A stretch of 10,510 bases of DNA from an uncultured Acidaminococcus sp. (GCA_905213155.1 CAJMHI010000054.1:1-10510); one strand, 5' to 3'. Shown: positions 1 to 6,584, counted from the first letter of the stretch. Notes: a model not told the origin generated them from the sequence alone. Numbers and translations are program-made.

Positions 1-5
1 TTTAT

Positions 6-49
6 TGGGTCACTTTTAACCGGCCAAATGGGTCAAAAATATTCCGGCC
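6..49. repeat. Imperfect tandem repeat at the broken end of the DUF441 gene
   Basis: Two copies of TGGGTCA-(7 or 8 nt)-CCGGCC lie next to each other at 6-25 and 29-49, with a 3-nt gap. The flanking 6-7 base blocks are identical and the AT-rich centre differs. The repeat covers the point where the DUF441 reading frame is lost, so a small duplication may have caused or followed the truncation. It may also be chance. Confidence 0.4.
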
Positions 50-344
50 TTGACACAAACAGCGCTACCAGAACACCGATAAATAAAGAGGCTATCCCTA
101 CAGGACTGCGAAACACGGCAATGATTTCCTGAAATCCAATATTACCCGTCGCCATAGGGGTAAACATCGCTGCCATCAGTAGGATAATTCCCCATTCCAT
201 CCCATGGCTACCAAAAAACAGCAACTTATCTTCCGGTAATATAAATTTCAATATCATGATTAATAGCGCAGAGTACGTAACCGTCATATTATGCGCAATA
301 ATACCTACAACTGCCAATGCGCCCAGGACCAAATATGGTTGCAT
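33..344 (-). pseudogene. Truncated DUF441 (YeaL/YtwI-like) membrane protein
   Basis: The 103-residue product matches the first two thirds of the DUF441 family of small integral membrane proteins of unknown function. Visible family features are HNMTVT near residue 18, a GIILL helix near residues 52-56, TPMATGNIGF near residues 62-71, and a last helix ending GVLVALF. Family members are usually about 150 residues and end in a conserved GxPVGPLIAAG segment, which is absent here. Reading stops at a TGA at 33-35. In the frame one base over, KAGIFL (minus strand, from about position 51) resembles the family's next motif, but that frame also stops at 16-18. All three minus frames are closed before the window edge, so I call it frameshifted or truncated. 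The start is a good ATG with AAAGGAGAG about 9 nt upstream. It sits 26 nt past the desulfidase terminator and shows no promoter of its own, so expression would depend on read-through. Confidence 0.6.
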
Positions 345-370
345 ATAAAAATCTCTCCTTTATCTAAAAG

Positions 371-404
371 AAAATAAGGGATCTATCTCCTGATCCCTTA
401 TTTT
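371..404 (-). terminator. Intrinsic terminator after the cysteine desulfidase gene
   Basis: A perfect 13-bp inverted repeat (AAAATAAGGGATC / GATCCCTTATTTT) surrounds an 8-nt loop. It lies 54 nt beyond the desulfidase stop codon. On the minus strand the stem ends in TTTT followed by CTTTT. On the plus strand a run of seven T follows a few bases later (411-417), so it could work in both directions. Confidence 0.75.
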
Positions 405-458
405 ATCGTATTTTTTTGTAGATTACAAATACAGCAATGGAGGAAGAGATTTTGTGAC

Positions 459-1766
459 TTATTGCGTAATAGCTTTGTCTACATCTACTTGTCCAATCAT
501 AACTTTCAAAATATCAATATCGGTCTGTTTCATGCCTTCTTTGCCCAGGTAGCCGATATTTTTGATGGTGGTTTCAATGTTATCGCCCACCAATCCTTCT
601 CCTGGCTGGAACGCCTGCTCCCGCATACTCATAGCATGAGCCATCAGAGCAGCATGCACGGAAGCGGCAATCTTGGCGGCACAGCTTGGTTTTGCCCCAT
701 CGCAGGCAATCCCGCCCACATTGCACAGGGTATTGGTGATGGTCATGGCAACACGATGATAATCCCCTTGGGAGGCCATCCAGGTCACGGCAGCGCCAGA
801 ACCACAGGCTGCGCTCACCGCTCCGCAGAAAGCGGTCAACGGGCCAATGTAGTGTTTGATATAAATGGAAATTAAATTGCTGACCAAAAGAGCCCGGAGT
901 GTCTCTTCTTTGGTCTTTTTCCATTCTTTGGCATAGACAAGTACCGGCATGGTGACGGTAATGCCCTGGTTGCCAGAACCGGAATTAATGACTACCGGTT
1001 TTGGACAGCCGCTCATCCGGGCATCACTGCCTGCTGCAGCAGCAGCCTCTGCCCGTTCCATAACGCAGCCTGTCCCGGTTTCCTGTATGGTGCGTCCTAC
1101 CTGCGCACCCCAGGGATGCTCCAGGCCCTCATTGGAAATAGCCGAATTATATTGCCACTGCTGTTCCAGCACATCTCGCACCGCATCCAGGTTCACCTGT
1201 TTGGCATATTCCAGAATCCCTGCCAGACTCATGGCATCCCGGTTGCCTTTTTGCGTTGCACTATCACTTGACGCATTCTGCTCTACCAGCACCTTACCAT
1301 CCTGCACCATCTTGGCAATGTTGGTATGGGTCTGGGACAGGATGACTTGTGCGGAATGTTGTTTTCCCTTTACCGTCACATCAATGTACAGTCCTGGTAC
1401 GCCTTCTGCCAGGTCCACGGTGCAGACATTTTTTTCCAGCAAGTCCCGTGCAGCAGTACGATCAGCATCCGTTACATTGGCAACAACTTCCAGGACCTTC
1501 TCCGCATCTCCTCCGCAAATTCCCAGAGCAGCAGCAGCCGGAATGCCTTTTAATCCACCGGATTGGGGGACCGTAACGCCCTTTACGTTTTTGATAATAT
1601 TCCCGGAGCACCGGACTTGAAACGCTTCCACCTCTTCTGGAAGCAAGCTTTTTGCCTTAGCCGCTGCGTATGCAATGGCAATGGGTTCCGTACATCCCAT
1701 GGCAGGGATTAATTCTTCATGCAAAATCATCGTGTAATTTTGCATTTCTTTCTGTGTTAGTTCCAT
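459..1766 (-). CDS. cyuA: L-cysteine desulfidase (CyuA/CdsB, UPF0597 family)
   Basis: This 435-residue cytoplasmic enzyme belongs to the serine-dehydratase-alpha-like UPF0597 family, whose known members (E. coli CyuA/YhaM, M. jannaschii L-cysteine desulfidase) are Fe-S enzymes converting L-cysteine to pyruvate, ammonia and sulfide. It is full length and collinear with YhaM. Visible motifs are GCTEPI with Cys25, SDARMSG near residue 248, INSGSGNQGITVTMP near residues 260-274, and a C-terminal CDGAKPSC (Cys355, Cys362). Cys25 with Cys314/Cys355/Cys362 are candidate cluster ligands. The start chosen is the ATG at 1764-1766 (MELTQKEM), preceded by a GGTGGAG-like site with short spacing. An upstream in-frame ATG at 1803-1805 falls inside the -10 element, so it would not be transcribed from the promoter proposed here. 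The gene has its own promoter and operator and a terminator at both ends. Activity on serine cannot be excluded from sequence. Confidence 0.9.
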   Translation of the reverse strand: MELTQKEMQNYTMILHEELIPAMGCTEPIAIAYAAAKAKSLLPEEVEAFQVRCSGNIIKNVKGVTVPQSGGLKGIPAAAALGICGGDAEKVLEVVANVTDADRTAARDLLEKNVCTVDLAEGVPGLYIDVTVKGKQHSAQVILSQTHTNIAKMVQDGKVLVEQNASSDSATQKGNRDAMSLAGILEYAKQVNLDAVRDVLEQQWQYNSAISNEGLEHPWGAQVGRTIQETGTGCVMERAEAAAAAGSDARMSGCPKPVVINSGSGNQGITVTMPVLVYAKEWKKTKEETLRALLVSNLISIYIKHYIGPLTAFCGAVSAACGSGAAVTWMASQGDYHRVAMTITNTLCNVGGIACDGAKPSCAAKIAASVHAALMAHAMSMREQAFQPGEGLVGDNIETTIKNIGYLGKEGMKQTDIDILKVMIGQVDVDKAITQ

Positions 1767-1796
1767 AACTCCACCACCCATATTCCTATCTGATAA

Positions 1797-1823
1797 GCTA
1801 ATCATATCACTGATATGATTAGC
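1797..1823. promoter_or_regulatory. Perfect 27-bp palindromic operator over the cyuA promoter
   Basis: Arms GCTAATCATATCA and TGATATGATTAGC are exact reverse complements (13 bp each) around a single C at 1810. The palindrome spans the spacer and -10 of the cyuA promoter, the position expected for a steric repressor site. Its core recurs at the transporter promoter. The GntR-family regulator encoded about 1.4 kb upstream is the natural candidate; binding itself is inferred. Confidence 0.7.
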
Positions 1824-1829
1824 TGTAAA
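1801..1829 (-). promoter_or_regulatory. Promoter of cyuA
   Basis: On the minus strand, TTTACA (1824-1829) is followed after exactly 17 bp by TATGAT (1801-1806). Each hexamer differs from the sigma-A consensus at one base. Transcription would start near 1794, giving a leader of about 28 nt to the ATG at 1766. A palindromic operator covers the spacer and the -10 element. Confidence 0.75.
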
Positions 1830-1839
1830 GAATTATCTG
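1803..1839 (-). repeat. 37-bp promoter repeat, copy A (before cyuA)
   Basis: This stretch matches 3169-3205 at 33 of 37 positions with no gap. The shared block holds the operator core, the 17-bp spacer, the -35 TTTACA and 10 bp upstream of it (CAGATAATTC on the minus strand). Similarity fades outside the block, which points to a duplicated or co-conserved regulatory unit. Confidence 0.8.
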
Positions 1840-1851
1840 CTTTTTCTAGAC

Positions 1852-1894
1852 AAAAGAAACTCCCTGCGGAGCAGACTCAGTATTTCCGCAGGGA
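1852..1894 (-). terminator. Intrinsic terminator after the DAACS transporter gene
   Basis: A perfect 10-bp inverted repeat (TCCCTGCGGA at 1861-1870, TCCGCAGGGA at 1885-1894) encloses a 14-nt loop. On the minus strand the T-rich GTTTCTTTTG follows. It begins 10 nt past the transporter stop and lies upstream of the cyuA -35, so it separates the transporter transcript from cyuA and makes the cyuA promoter necessary. Confidence 0.7.
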
Positions 1895-1904
1895 ATATTT
1901 CAAA

Positions 1905-3125
1905 TTAAACGATGCTATTGATATGTTCTTCCTTGATGTGATGTTTCTCTGCAAATCCGGTGAGGATCATAGTCAGTGCCCCGTCTCCGGTTACGTTGCA
2001 GGCAGTACCAAAGGAATCCTGCAGGGCAAAAATTGTCAGCATGAGAGCTGTCCCGGTTTCATCAAAGCCCAGCACCCCGGTGATAAGTCCCAAGGATGCC
2101 ATGACTGTACCACCCGGTACACCAGGAGCACCCAGGGCAAAAACGCCCAGCAACAGCGCAAAAATGATCATATTGGACAGTGTGGGGAAAGTACCGTACA
2201 GCATCTTGGACACGGCCATGACGAAGAAGGTTTCCGTCATAACAGAGCCGCACAGATGGATATTGGCAAACAGGGGAATCCCAAAATCCACCATGTCAAC
2301 CCGCAGCGGTGGTTCCGCTTTTCTTGCACACTGCAGTGCTACCGCCAGCGTAGCAGCAGAAGACATAGTCCCTACAGCAGTCAGATACGCAGGGCCATAT
2401 TTCTTCAGGATAGAGAACGCATTTTTCCCGGAATACACGCTGGCAATCCCATAGAGCAATCCCAGCCAGATATAGTGCCCAATCATAACAATGACAATGA
2501 CGATCAGGAAAATAGGCAGCTGTTTGGTAATGGTGCCTTCATAGGCCAAGCCGCAAAACGTAGTAGCAATCAAAATAGGCAGAACAGGGATTACTACTTT
2601 TTTTACGATGCTGAGCACAATGTTTTGGAATTCTTCCAGTATAGTGGTAATAGCGTTGGCCTTATTCCAGGCTGCTGCCAGCCCCACCAAAATAGAAAAA
2701 GTCAGGGCGGACATTACGGACATAATCTGTGGAATGGCAAGCTGGAACACAACGTCCGGCAATTTCCGCAGCCCATCCACCTGGGGATTGATATCCAAAT
2801 GAGGGAGGATAGTAAAACCAGCGGCAGTAGAGAAGAAAGCAGCCCCGATGGAAGAAATATAGGCAATCCCGATAGCAACTAACAGCATGGTGGAAGCATT
2901 GCTGCCCATTCTAGTAATGGATGGTGCGATAAAGCCAATAATAATCAGTGGCACACAGAAGTTAATCAGCTGCGCGGCAATGTATTTAACCGTTACAACC
3001 ACATTTAAAATTCCCTGGGTAAACCCATTGTCCGTGCCTGCCATTCCCAGACCAAGGAACACCCCGAGGATAACCGCAACCAATAGTCTGAACGGCAAGC
3101 TGTGAAAAAATCCTTTTCCTTCCAT
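1905..3125 (-). CDS. DAACS-family amino acid:cation symporter, probably for a neutral amino acid
   Basis: The 406-residue protein is a member of the dicarboxylate/amino acid:cation symporter family (GltPh fold, inner membrane). It has about eight hydrophobic segments plus the two re-entrant hairpins. Diagnostic motifs in order are the hairpin-1 GTMSSAATLA near residues 252-261, NIHLCGS (TM7) near 288-294, the hairpin-2 GAPGVPGG near 332-339, and the TM8 DSFGTACNVTGD near 370-381. In GltPh the TM8 residue four before the NVTGD asparagine is an arginine that binds the acidic side chain; here it is Gly373, which argues against glutamate or aspartate. The ATG at 3123-3125 is used because AGGGGG lies 10 nt upstream and the in-frame upstream ATG lies inside the promoter. 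Shared regulation with cyuA suggests cysteine, cystine or serine import. That substrate is inferred, not seen. Confidence 0.85.
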   Translation of the reverse strand: MEGKGFFHSLPFRLLVAVILGVFLGLGMAGTDNGFTQGILNVVVTVKYIAAQLINFCVPLIIIGFIAPSITRMGSNASTMLLVAIGIAYISSIGAAFFSTAAGFTILPHLDINPQVDGLRKLPDVVFQLAIPQIMSVMSALTFSILVGLAAAWNKANAITTILEEFQNIVLSIVKKVVIPVLPILIATTFCGLAYEGTITKQLPIFLIVIVIVMIGHYIWLGLLYGIASVYSGKNAFSILKKYGPAYLTAVGTMSSAATLAVALQCARKAEPPLRVDMVDFGIPLFANIHLCGSVMTETFFVMAVSKMLYGTFPTLSNMIIFALLLGVFALGAPGVPGGTVMASLGLITGVLGFDETGTALMLTIFALQDSFGTACNVTGDGALTMILTGFAEKHHIKEEHINSIV

Positions 3126-3166
3126 AAAATGAAAACCCCCTAAAATAAAATTATGAATGCTGTTTA

Positions 3167-3195
3167 AGCATACCACTGATATGACCAGTTGTAAA
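3167..3195 (-). promoter_or_regulatory. Promoter of the DAACS transporter gene
   Basis: On the minus strand, TTTACA (3190-3195) and TATGCT (3167-3172) are separated by 17 bp, the same architecture as the cyuA promoter. Transcription would begin near 3160, giving a leader of about 35 nt that contains the AGGGGG ribosome binding site. It lies downstream of the gntR stop codon. Confidence 0.7.
3169..3183. promoter_or_regulatory. Operator core over the transporter promoter
   Basis: CATACCA-C-TGATATG is the same 15-bp core as in the cyuA operator with one mismatch, at the same place relative to the -10. The outer arms that make the cyuA site a 27-bp perfect palindrome are degenerate here, so this may be the weaker site. 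Confidence 0.6.
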
Positions 3196-3205
3196 GAATT
3201 ATCTG
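3169..3205 (-). repeat. 37-bp promoter repeat, copy B (before the transporter)
   Basis: This is the partner of 1803-1839, with 33 of 37 identical bases. It lies in the short gap after gntR. Immediately beyond it two small inverted repeats (TATCTG/CAGATA at 3200-3217 and ATAGGAA/TTCCTAT at 3215-3231) overlap the gntR stop codon. Neither is followed by a T-run, so I do not call a terminator for gntR. Confidence 0.8.
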
Positions 3206-3227
3206 GTATTTCAGATAGGAAATGTTC

Positions 3228-3866
3228 CTATTTCTCAAATAAAGACCAGATCTTTTTAAATTGCTTTAATTCCAGTAAGAGCTGTTTTTTATCATGCTCC
3301 CGCAATGCGGCTAGGATCCTAAAATGGTCGGAACAGTCATTTTGGAAGGACAGGGCTTCCAGTTTTGTCCCCTGCCCCCAGTGGAACTGGGCGTAGGCCC
3401 GGGTCAGGCGTTTATAACAAGCATCCATCTGCTCCTCAGCATACCGATTCCCGCAAAAATGGATCATGCGTTTGTGAAAGGTAATATTGGTTTCCCAATG
3501 CTGCCGGGGCGGCAAGTCATCCCGCATACAGGCTTCGTTTAAGGTCTCAAGCTCTTGAATTTGCTCTACCGTAAAATTTCCTGCCTGTTCTTTTAAGATA
3601 CCGGATTCTACATAATACCGGTACGACAACATTTCGGAAATATCCTCCAAGGTCAGCCGCGTCACCTCGTACCCGTAGCGAGGAATATTTCTTAGGACAG
3701 TATCCGTGCAAAGGGAGACCAGAGCTTCCCGTACAGGGGACTTGCTGCAGCCATATTTTTCCATCAGGGATTTTTCATTCAAAATGCTTCCGGGCGGTAA
3801 AATACCGTCATAAATATCTTCCAATATTTGCTGATATACATGATGTTTTAAGTTTTCTGTTGCCAT
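3228..3866 (-). CDS. GntR-family transcriptional regulator with FCD domain
   Basis: The 212-residue protein has an N-terminal winged helix-turn-helix (about residues 8-70, with the typical PPGSILNEKSLMEKYGCSKS stretch leading into PVREAL) and a C-terminal all-helical FCD ligand-binding domain (about 76-205), placing it in the FadR subfamily. In metal-binding FCD domains one Asp and three His form the site. Here the FH histidine (His131) and the DH histidine (His181) remain, while the Asp position is Asn127 and the last His position is Phe203, so metal binding is doubtful. The ATG at 3864-3866 has GGGAG 4 nt upstream. The gene has its own likely promoter, after the metQ terminator. Its position just upstream of two promoters with identical palindromes suggests that it controls the transporter and cyuA. 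The effector is unknown; cysteine or a product is a reasonable guess. Confidence 0.85.
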   Translation of the reverse strand: MATENLKHHVYQQILEDIYDGILPPGSILNEKSLMEKYGCSKSPVREALVSLCTDTVLRNIPRYGYEVTRLTLEDISEMLSYRYYVESGILKEQAGNFTVEQIQELETLNEACMRDDLPPRQHWETNITFHKRMIHFCGNRYAEEQMDACYKRLTRAYAQFHWGQGTKLEALSFQNDCSDHFRILAALREHDKKQLLLELKQFKKIWSLFEK

Positions 3867-3903
3867 ACCACTCCCTGCACCCCTTTCTGTCTATTTTCTT
3901 TTT

Positions 3904-3909
3904 ATTGTA
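3904..3909 (-). promoter_or_regulatory. Possible extended -10 promoter of gntR
   Basis: On the minus strand TGTTACAAT forms an extended -10 (TGn-TACAAT), 37 nt upstream of the gntR ATG. No good -35 is seen at 17 bp (GCCGCA). Next to it on the plus strand, CATATC-TC-ACTG (3911-3922) resembles half of the operator core with a 2-bp insertion and may be an autoregulatory site; this is weak. Confidence 0.4.
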
Positions 3910-3958
3910 ACATATCTCACTGCTATTGCGGCGTTTTTTTCGTTGGCAGCGGCTGCAC

Positions 3959-3988
3959 AAAACCGGATGCACGCAGGCATCCGGTTTT
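3959..3988 (-). terminator. Intrinsic terminator after metQ
   Basis: A perfect 12-bp inverted repeat (AAAACCGGATGC / GCATCCGGTTTT) with a 6-nt loop starts 10 nt past the metQ stop. The T-tail is short (TTTT within the stem end), so termination may be incomplete. It separates the metNIQ operon from gntR. Confidence 0.75.
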
Positions 3989-3998
3989 TACTTAGCAC

Positions 3999-4850
3999 TT
4001 ATTTTTGCTGGTTGTTAGGGTCAAACCACAGCCCCTTGTTATTGTCTTTCATGTACCGGGCAAACTCCGGAGATTTGTAGGCTGCGGCAATATCCTTGGC
4101 CCACTGGGAATTTTTGTCCTTATCCTGGACAACCAGTTGTAGCAGCAGATGAGGCAGGATATCTTCCTTCATGAGCGCCGTAGCTGGATCAATTTTGGCA
4201 TTATACACAATGGCGCCAGTAATCACAATATAGGCAAAATCACCCCGCACGGCCGGGATATTCAAGGACTTCATTTCCGTAAATTTCAAGTGATGGGGAT
4301 TTTCCACAATATCCTGCTGGGTAACCGCTGTTAAGTCTTTCTTGGGATCCAATTTGATGAGCCCCGCTTTCTGCAACAGGGCATAGGCACGGGCCGTATT
4401 GGAAGCATCGTTAGGAACAGCGATGGTATCGCCATCAGCCACTTGTTTCAAATCGCTTTTACTGCCGGCATAAATACCCGCGGGGACGGTGGGAATAGGA
4501 GTCACAGCTGCCAGGTGCCCGCCTTGTTTTTTATTGAAATTTTCCATATACGCTGTATGCTGCTCTACGTTAAAATCTACTTCCCCTTCATTTAAGGCAA
4601 TATCTGCCTGGAGCAAGTCACTCATATCCTTGCCCACAAATTTGTACCCCTTCTTTTCCAGGATGGGTTTAACACCCTTTTCGAACAGGTCGGAATAAGG
4701 TCCCTGGCTCTTACTGTATTTCAGTTCTTTTTTACTGGACGCGCCAGAATCCGCACTTTTGCTGTCACTATTACCGCAGCCGGCAAAAAGCCCCGTTGCC
4801 ATCACTGCAGCTATTCCTACGATCATCCATTTTTTCCAATTGGTTCGCAT
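3999..4850 (-). CDS. metQ: MetQ/NlpA-family substrate-binding lipoprotein, probably not methionine-specific
   Basis: The 283-residue protein has a lipoprotein signal (positively charged start, hydrophobic residues 9-22, lipobox FAGC with Cys25), so it would be exported and lipid-anchored. The rest is the NlpA/MetQ two-lobe binding domain, with AVPNDASNTARA near 144-154 and VENPHHLKF near 182-190. E. coli MetQ reads NAFQHKPY and AVINTTYA at two pocket segments. Here they read NVEQHTAY (94-101; Phe to Glu at 96) and IVITGAIV (208-215; Asn to Thr at 211). This suggests a different ligand, such as cystine, cysteine or another sulfur compound. The ATG at 4848-4850 has AGAGAGG about 8 nt upstream. 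It is last in the metNIQ operon, 47 nt after metI. The symbol follows the family, not a proven substrate. Confidence 0.88.
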   Translation of the reverse strand: MRTNWKKWMIVGIAAVMATGLFAGCGNSDSKSADSGASSKKELKYSKSQGPYSDLFEKGVKPILEKKGYKFVGKDMSDLLQADIALNEGEVDFNVEQHTAYMENFNKKQGGHLAAVTPIPTVPAGIYAGSKSDLKQVADGDTIAVPNDASNTARAYALLQKAGLIKLDPKKDLTAVTQQDIVENPHHLKFTEMKSLNIPAVRGDFAYIVITGAIVYNAKIDPATALMKEDILPHLLLQLVVQDKDKNSQWAKDIAAAYKSPEFARYMKDNNKGLWFDPNNQQK

Positions 4851-4897
4851 ACTAAAAACCTCTCTTTCTTTTTTCCACTTATTTTTCCCGGTGTTAG

Positions 4898-5563
4898 TTA
4901 ATGGTTCCGGGTCTTAAAAGCAAAATGGTTCCCGATTGTCTGGAGAATCTGGACAAAGAGGACCAGAATTACGACGGTGAATACCATTAGGGGTGTATTC
5001 ATCCGTTCGTAGCCATACGTCAGTGCTAAATCCCCCACACCGCCTGCACCAATGGCACCGGCCATAGCCGTCGCCCCCAAAAGGCTAATGGATCCCGTAG
5101 TCACCGAAAGGATCAAAGAACCTTTGGCTTCCGGCAGGAGAAAATAGCGGACAATTTCAAAATAGGATGCGCCCATGGACTGGGCCGCTTCAATAATTCC
5201 CCGATCCACATCCAAAAAGGAATTTTCAAACAGCCTCGTTAAATACGGCGTCACGTTCATCACAAGCGGGATCAGCGCCGCCGTTGTTCCAATCCGCGTC
5301 CCCACAATAGCTTTGGTAAGCGGCATCACAAGTACCATAAGGATAATAAAGGGAATACTCCGAATGACGTTAATGACCGTATTCAGTACCGTATAGACCG
5401 CCTTATTCCGCAAGATGCCATTGCCGCTGGTAAGAACCAATACAACTGCCAAAATAATGGCAAGAGCTGTCCCGATCGCCAGGGAAACAAATAGCATATA
5501 CAGCGTTTGTTCTGCGCATAAGAGCAATTGCTCACCGGGAACTTCCAATTCTTTTTCAAGCAT
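4898..5563 (-). CDS. metI: MetI-family ABC transporter permease
   Basis: This 221-residue inner-membrane permease of the methionine-type (MetNIQ) ABC importer has five predicted hydrophobic segments. The cytoplasmic coupling loop, EAAQSMGAS followed by a conserved LPEA, is near residues 125-145. The ATG at 5561-5563 (MLEKELEV) is chosen because AAGGAGGTG lies 8 nt upstream; an in-frame ATG 30 nt earlier lacks such a site and would overlap metN further. The gene overlaps the metN stop by 8 nt (ATGCTTGA), which suggests translational coupling. It would pair with MetN as ATPase and receive substrate from the lipoprotein encoded next. Confidence 0.92.
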   Translation of the reverse strand: MLEKELEVPGEQLLLCAEQTLYMLFVSLAIGTALAIILAVVLVLTSGNGILRNKAVYTVLNTVINVIRSIPFIILMVLVMPLTKAIVGTRIGTTAALIPLVMNVTPYLTRLFENSFLDVDRGIIEAAQSMGASYFEIVRYFLLPEAKGSLILSVTTGSISLLGATAMAGAIGAGGVGDLALTYGYERMNTPLMVFTVVILVLFVQILQTIGNHFAFKTRNH

Positions 5564-6584
5564 CCAGTTGCACCTCCTTCCACAAAATTCCATGTGCGGA
5601 TAAATATTCTTCTGATTGTGTGATTTTATCTCCTTCGTCCATACACTGCAGGATAAAGAGCCCCAGGGCCGTTCCCTGCAATTCCGTCACGGTAGCAAAA
5701 ACCACATTGGTTTTAAGCCCGAATTTTTCTGTCAGCTCAGAAATAGATCCTGTGGAAGCCTGCTTGCCCAAAAAGCGCAGCTTCAGTAGTTTGAAAGGCC
5801 GTGTCTCCTGCCGCAGATCCTGCTTCACACTTTCCGGCATATCTTCAGGGATAACCGTTCCCACGAACTTCTTTGTGATCGGTTTTTGGGGATCGCTGAA
5901 TACATCCAATACGCTGCCTTGTTCCACCACTTGTCCATGCTCCATCACAGCGACTTTATTACACAACTGCTGGATAACCTGGATTTGATGTGTCACAAAT
6001 AAAATCGTAATTTTTAATTCCTTGTTGATGCGCCGCAACAGGTCCAGAATCTGTTCCGTAGTTTCCGGATCCAACGCACTGGTTGCCTCATCACACAGAA
6101 GTATGCTGGGGTTTGTGGCGAGCGCCCGGGCAATCCCCACTCTCTGTTTTTGCCCACCGGAAAGTTGCTCTGGATAGGAGTCAGCTCTGTCTGCCAAATT
6201 GACAAAGGAAAGCAGCGTACGTACCTGGTCATCCAGTTTCTTTTGGGGCATTTTATTCAGTACCAGGGGAACTGCTACATTCTCATAGACGGTTTTTGAT
6301 GCCAACAGATTAAACTGCTGAAAGATCATACCGATATTTTTCCGCACGCCCCGCAATTCTTTATGGGGTAGAGTATCAATACACTGGTCCTCAATTTTGA
6401 CATGTCCCTGGGATGGTGTCTCCAATGCATTAACCATGCGCAAGAGTGTGGATTTCCCGGCACCGGAAAACCCGATCACGCCGAAAATATCCCCTTTTTC
6501 CACTTCCAGATTCACATGCTGCAGGGCATGGACTTGTTTCCCTCCTACAGTATACGTTTTACTGATATCCACAAACTGAATCAA
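5556..6584 (-). CDS. metN: MetN-family ABC transporter ATPase with C-terminal NIL domain
   Basis: This is the ATP-hydrolysing subunit of the importer. Walker A GFSGAGKST is at about 38-46, the Q-loop at Gln89, the ABC signature LSGGQ at 141-145, Walker B ILLCDE at 161-166 and the H-loop His at 199. The C-terminal NIL domain (about 265-340) is the region that binds methionine and inhibits transport in E. coli MetN; what it senses here is unknown. No ATG fits the family N-terminus. The best start is TTG at 6582-6584 with AAGAGGTG 6 nt upstream, giving MIQFVDISKTY like the MIxL start of homologues (342 residues). A GTG nine bases earlier (6591-6593) lies within that binding site and is unlikely. 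It is the first gene behind the T-box leader. Confidence 0.92.
   Translation of the reverse strand: MIQFVDISKTYTVGGKQVHALQHVNLEVEKGDIFGVIGFSGAGKSTLLRMVNALETPSQGHVKIEDQCIDTLPHKELRGVRKNIGMIFQQFNLLASKTVYENVAVPLVLNKMPQKKLDDQVRTLLSFVNLADRADSYPEQLSGGQKQRVGIARALATNPSILLCDEATSALDPETTEQILDLLRRINKELKITILFVTHQIQVIQQLCNKVAVMEHGQVVEQGSVLDVFSDPQKPITKKFVGTVIPEDMPESVKQDLRQETRPFKLLKLRFLGKQASTGSISELTEKFGLKTNVVFATVTELQGTALGLFILQCMDEGDKITQSEEYLSAHGILWKEVQLDA

Noticed and set aside
949..1620. Plus-strand open frame of 223 codons
   Set aside because: It is antisense to the conserved desulfidase gene, with biased Ser/Thr/Pro/Ala composition and no family resemblance.
1764..1805. Longer desulfidase start at ATG 1803-1805
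   Set aside because: This ATG lies inside the -10 element of the likely promoter, has no ribosome binding site, and adds 13 residues absent from homologues.
1815..2882. Long plus-strand open frame (355 codons)
   Set aside because: It lies antisense to the clear DAACS transporter gene, has a His/Gln/Asn/Ser-rich composition with no recognisable domain and no ribosome binding site; it is a frame shadow.
3123..3176. Longer transporter start at 3174-3176
   Set aside because: It lies in the promoter spacer and operator; the ATG at 3123-3125 has a good AGGGGG site.
3200..3231. Terminator at the end of gntR
   Set aside because: Two short inverted repeats are present, but neither is GC-rich nor followed by a T-run, and they overlap the stop codon.
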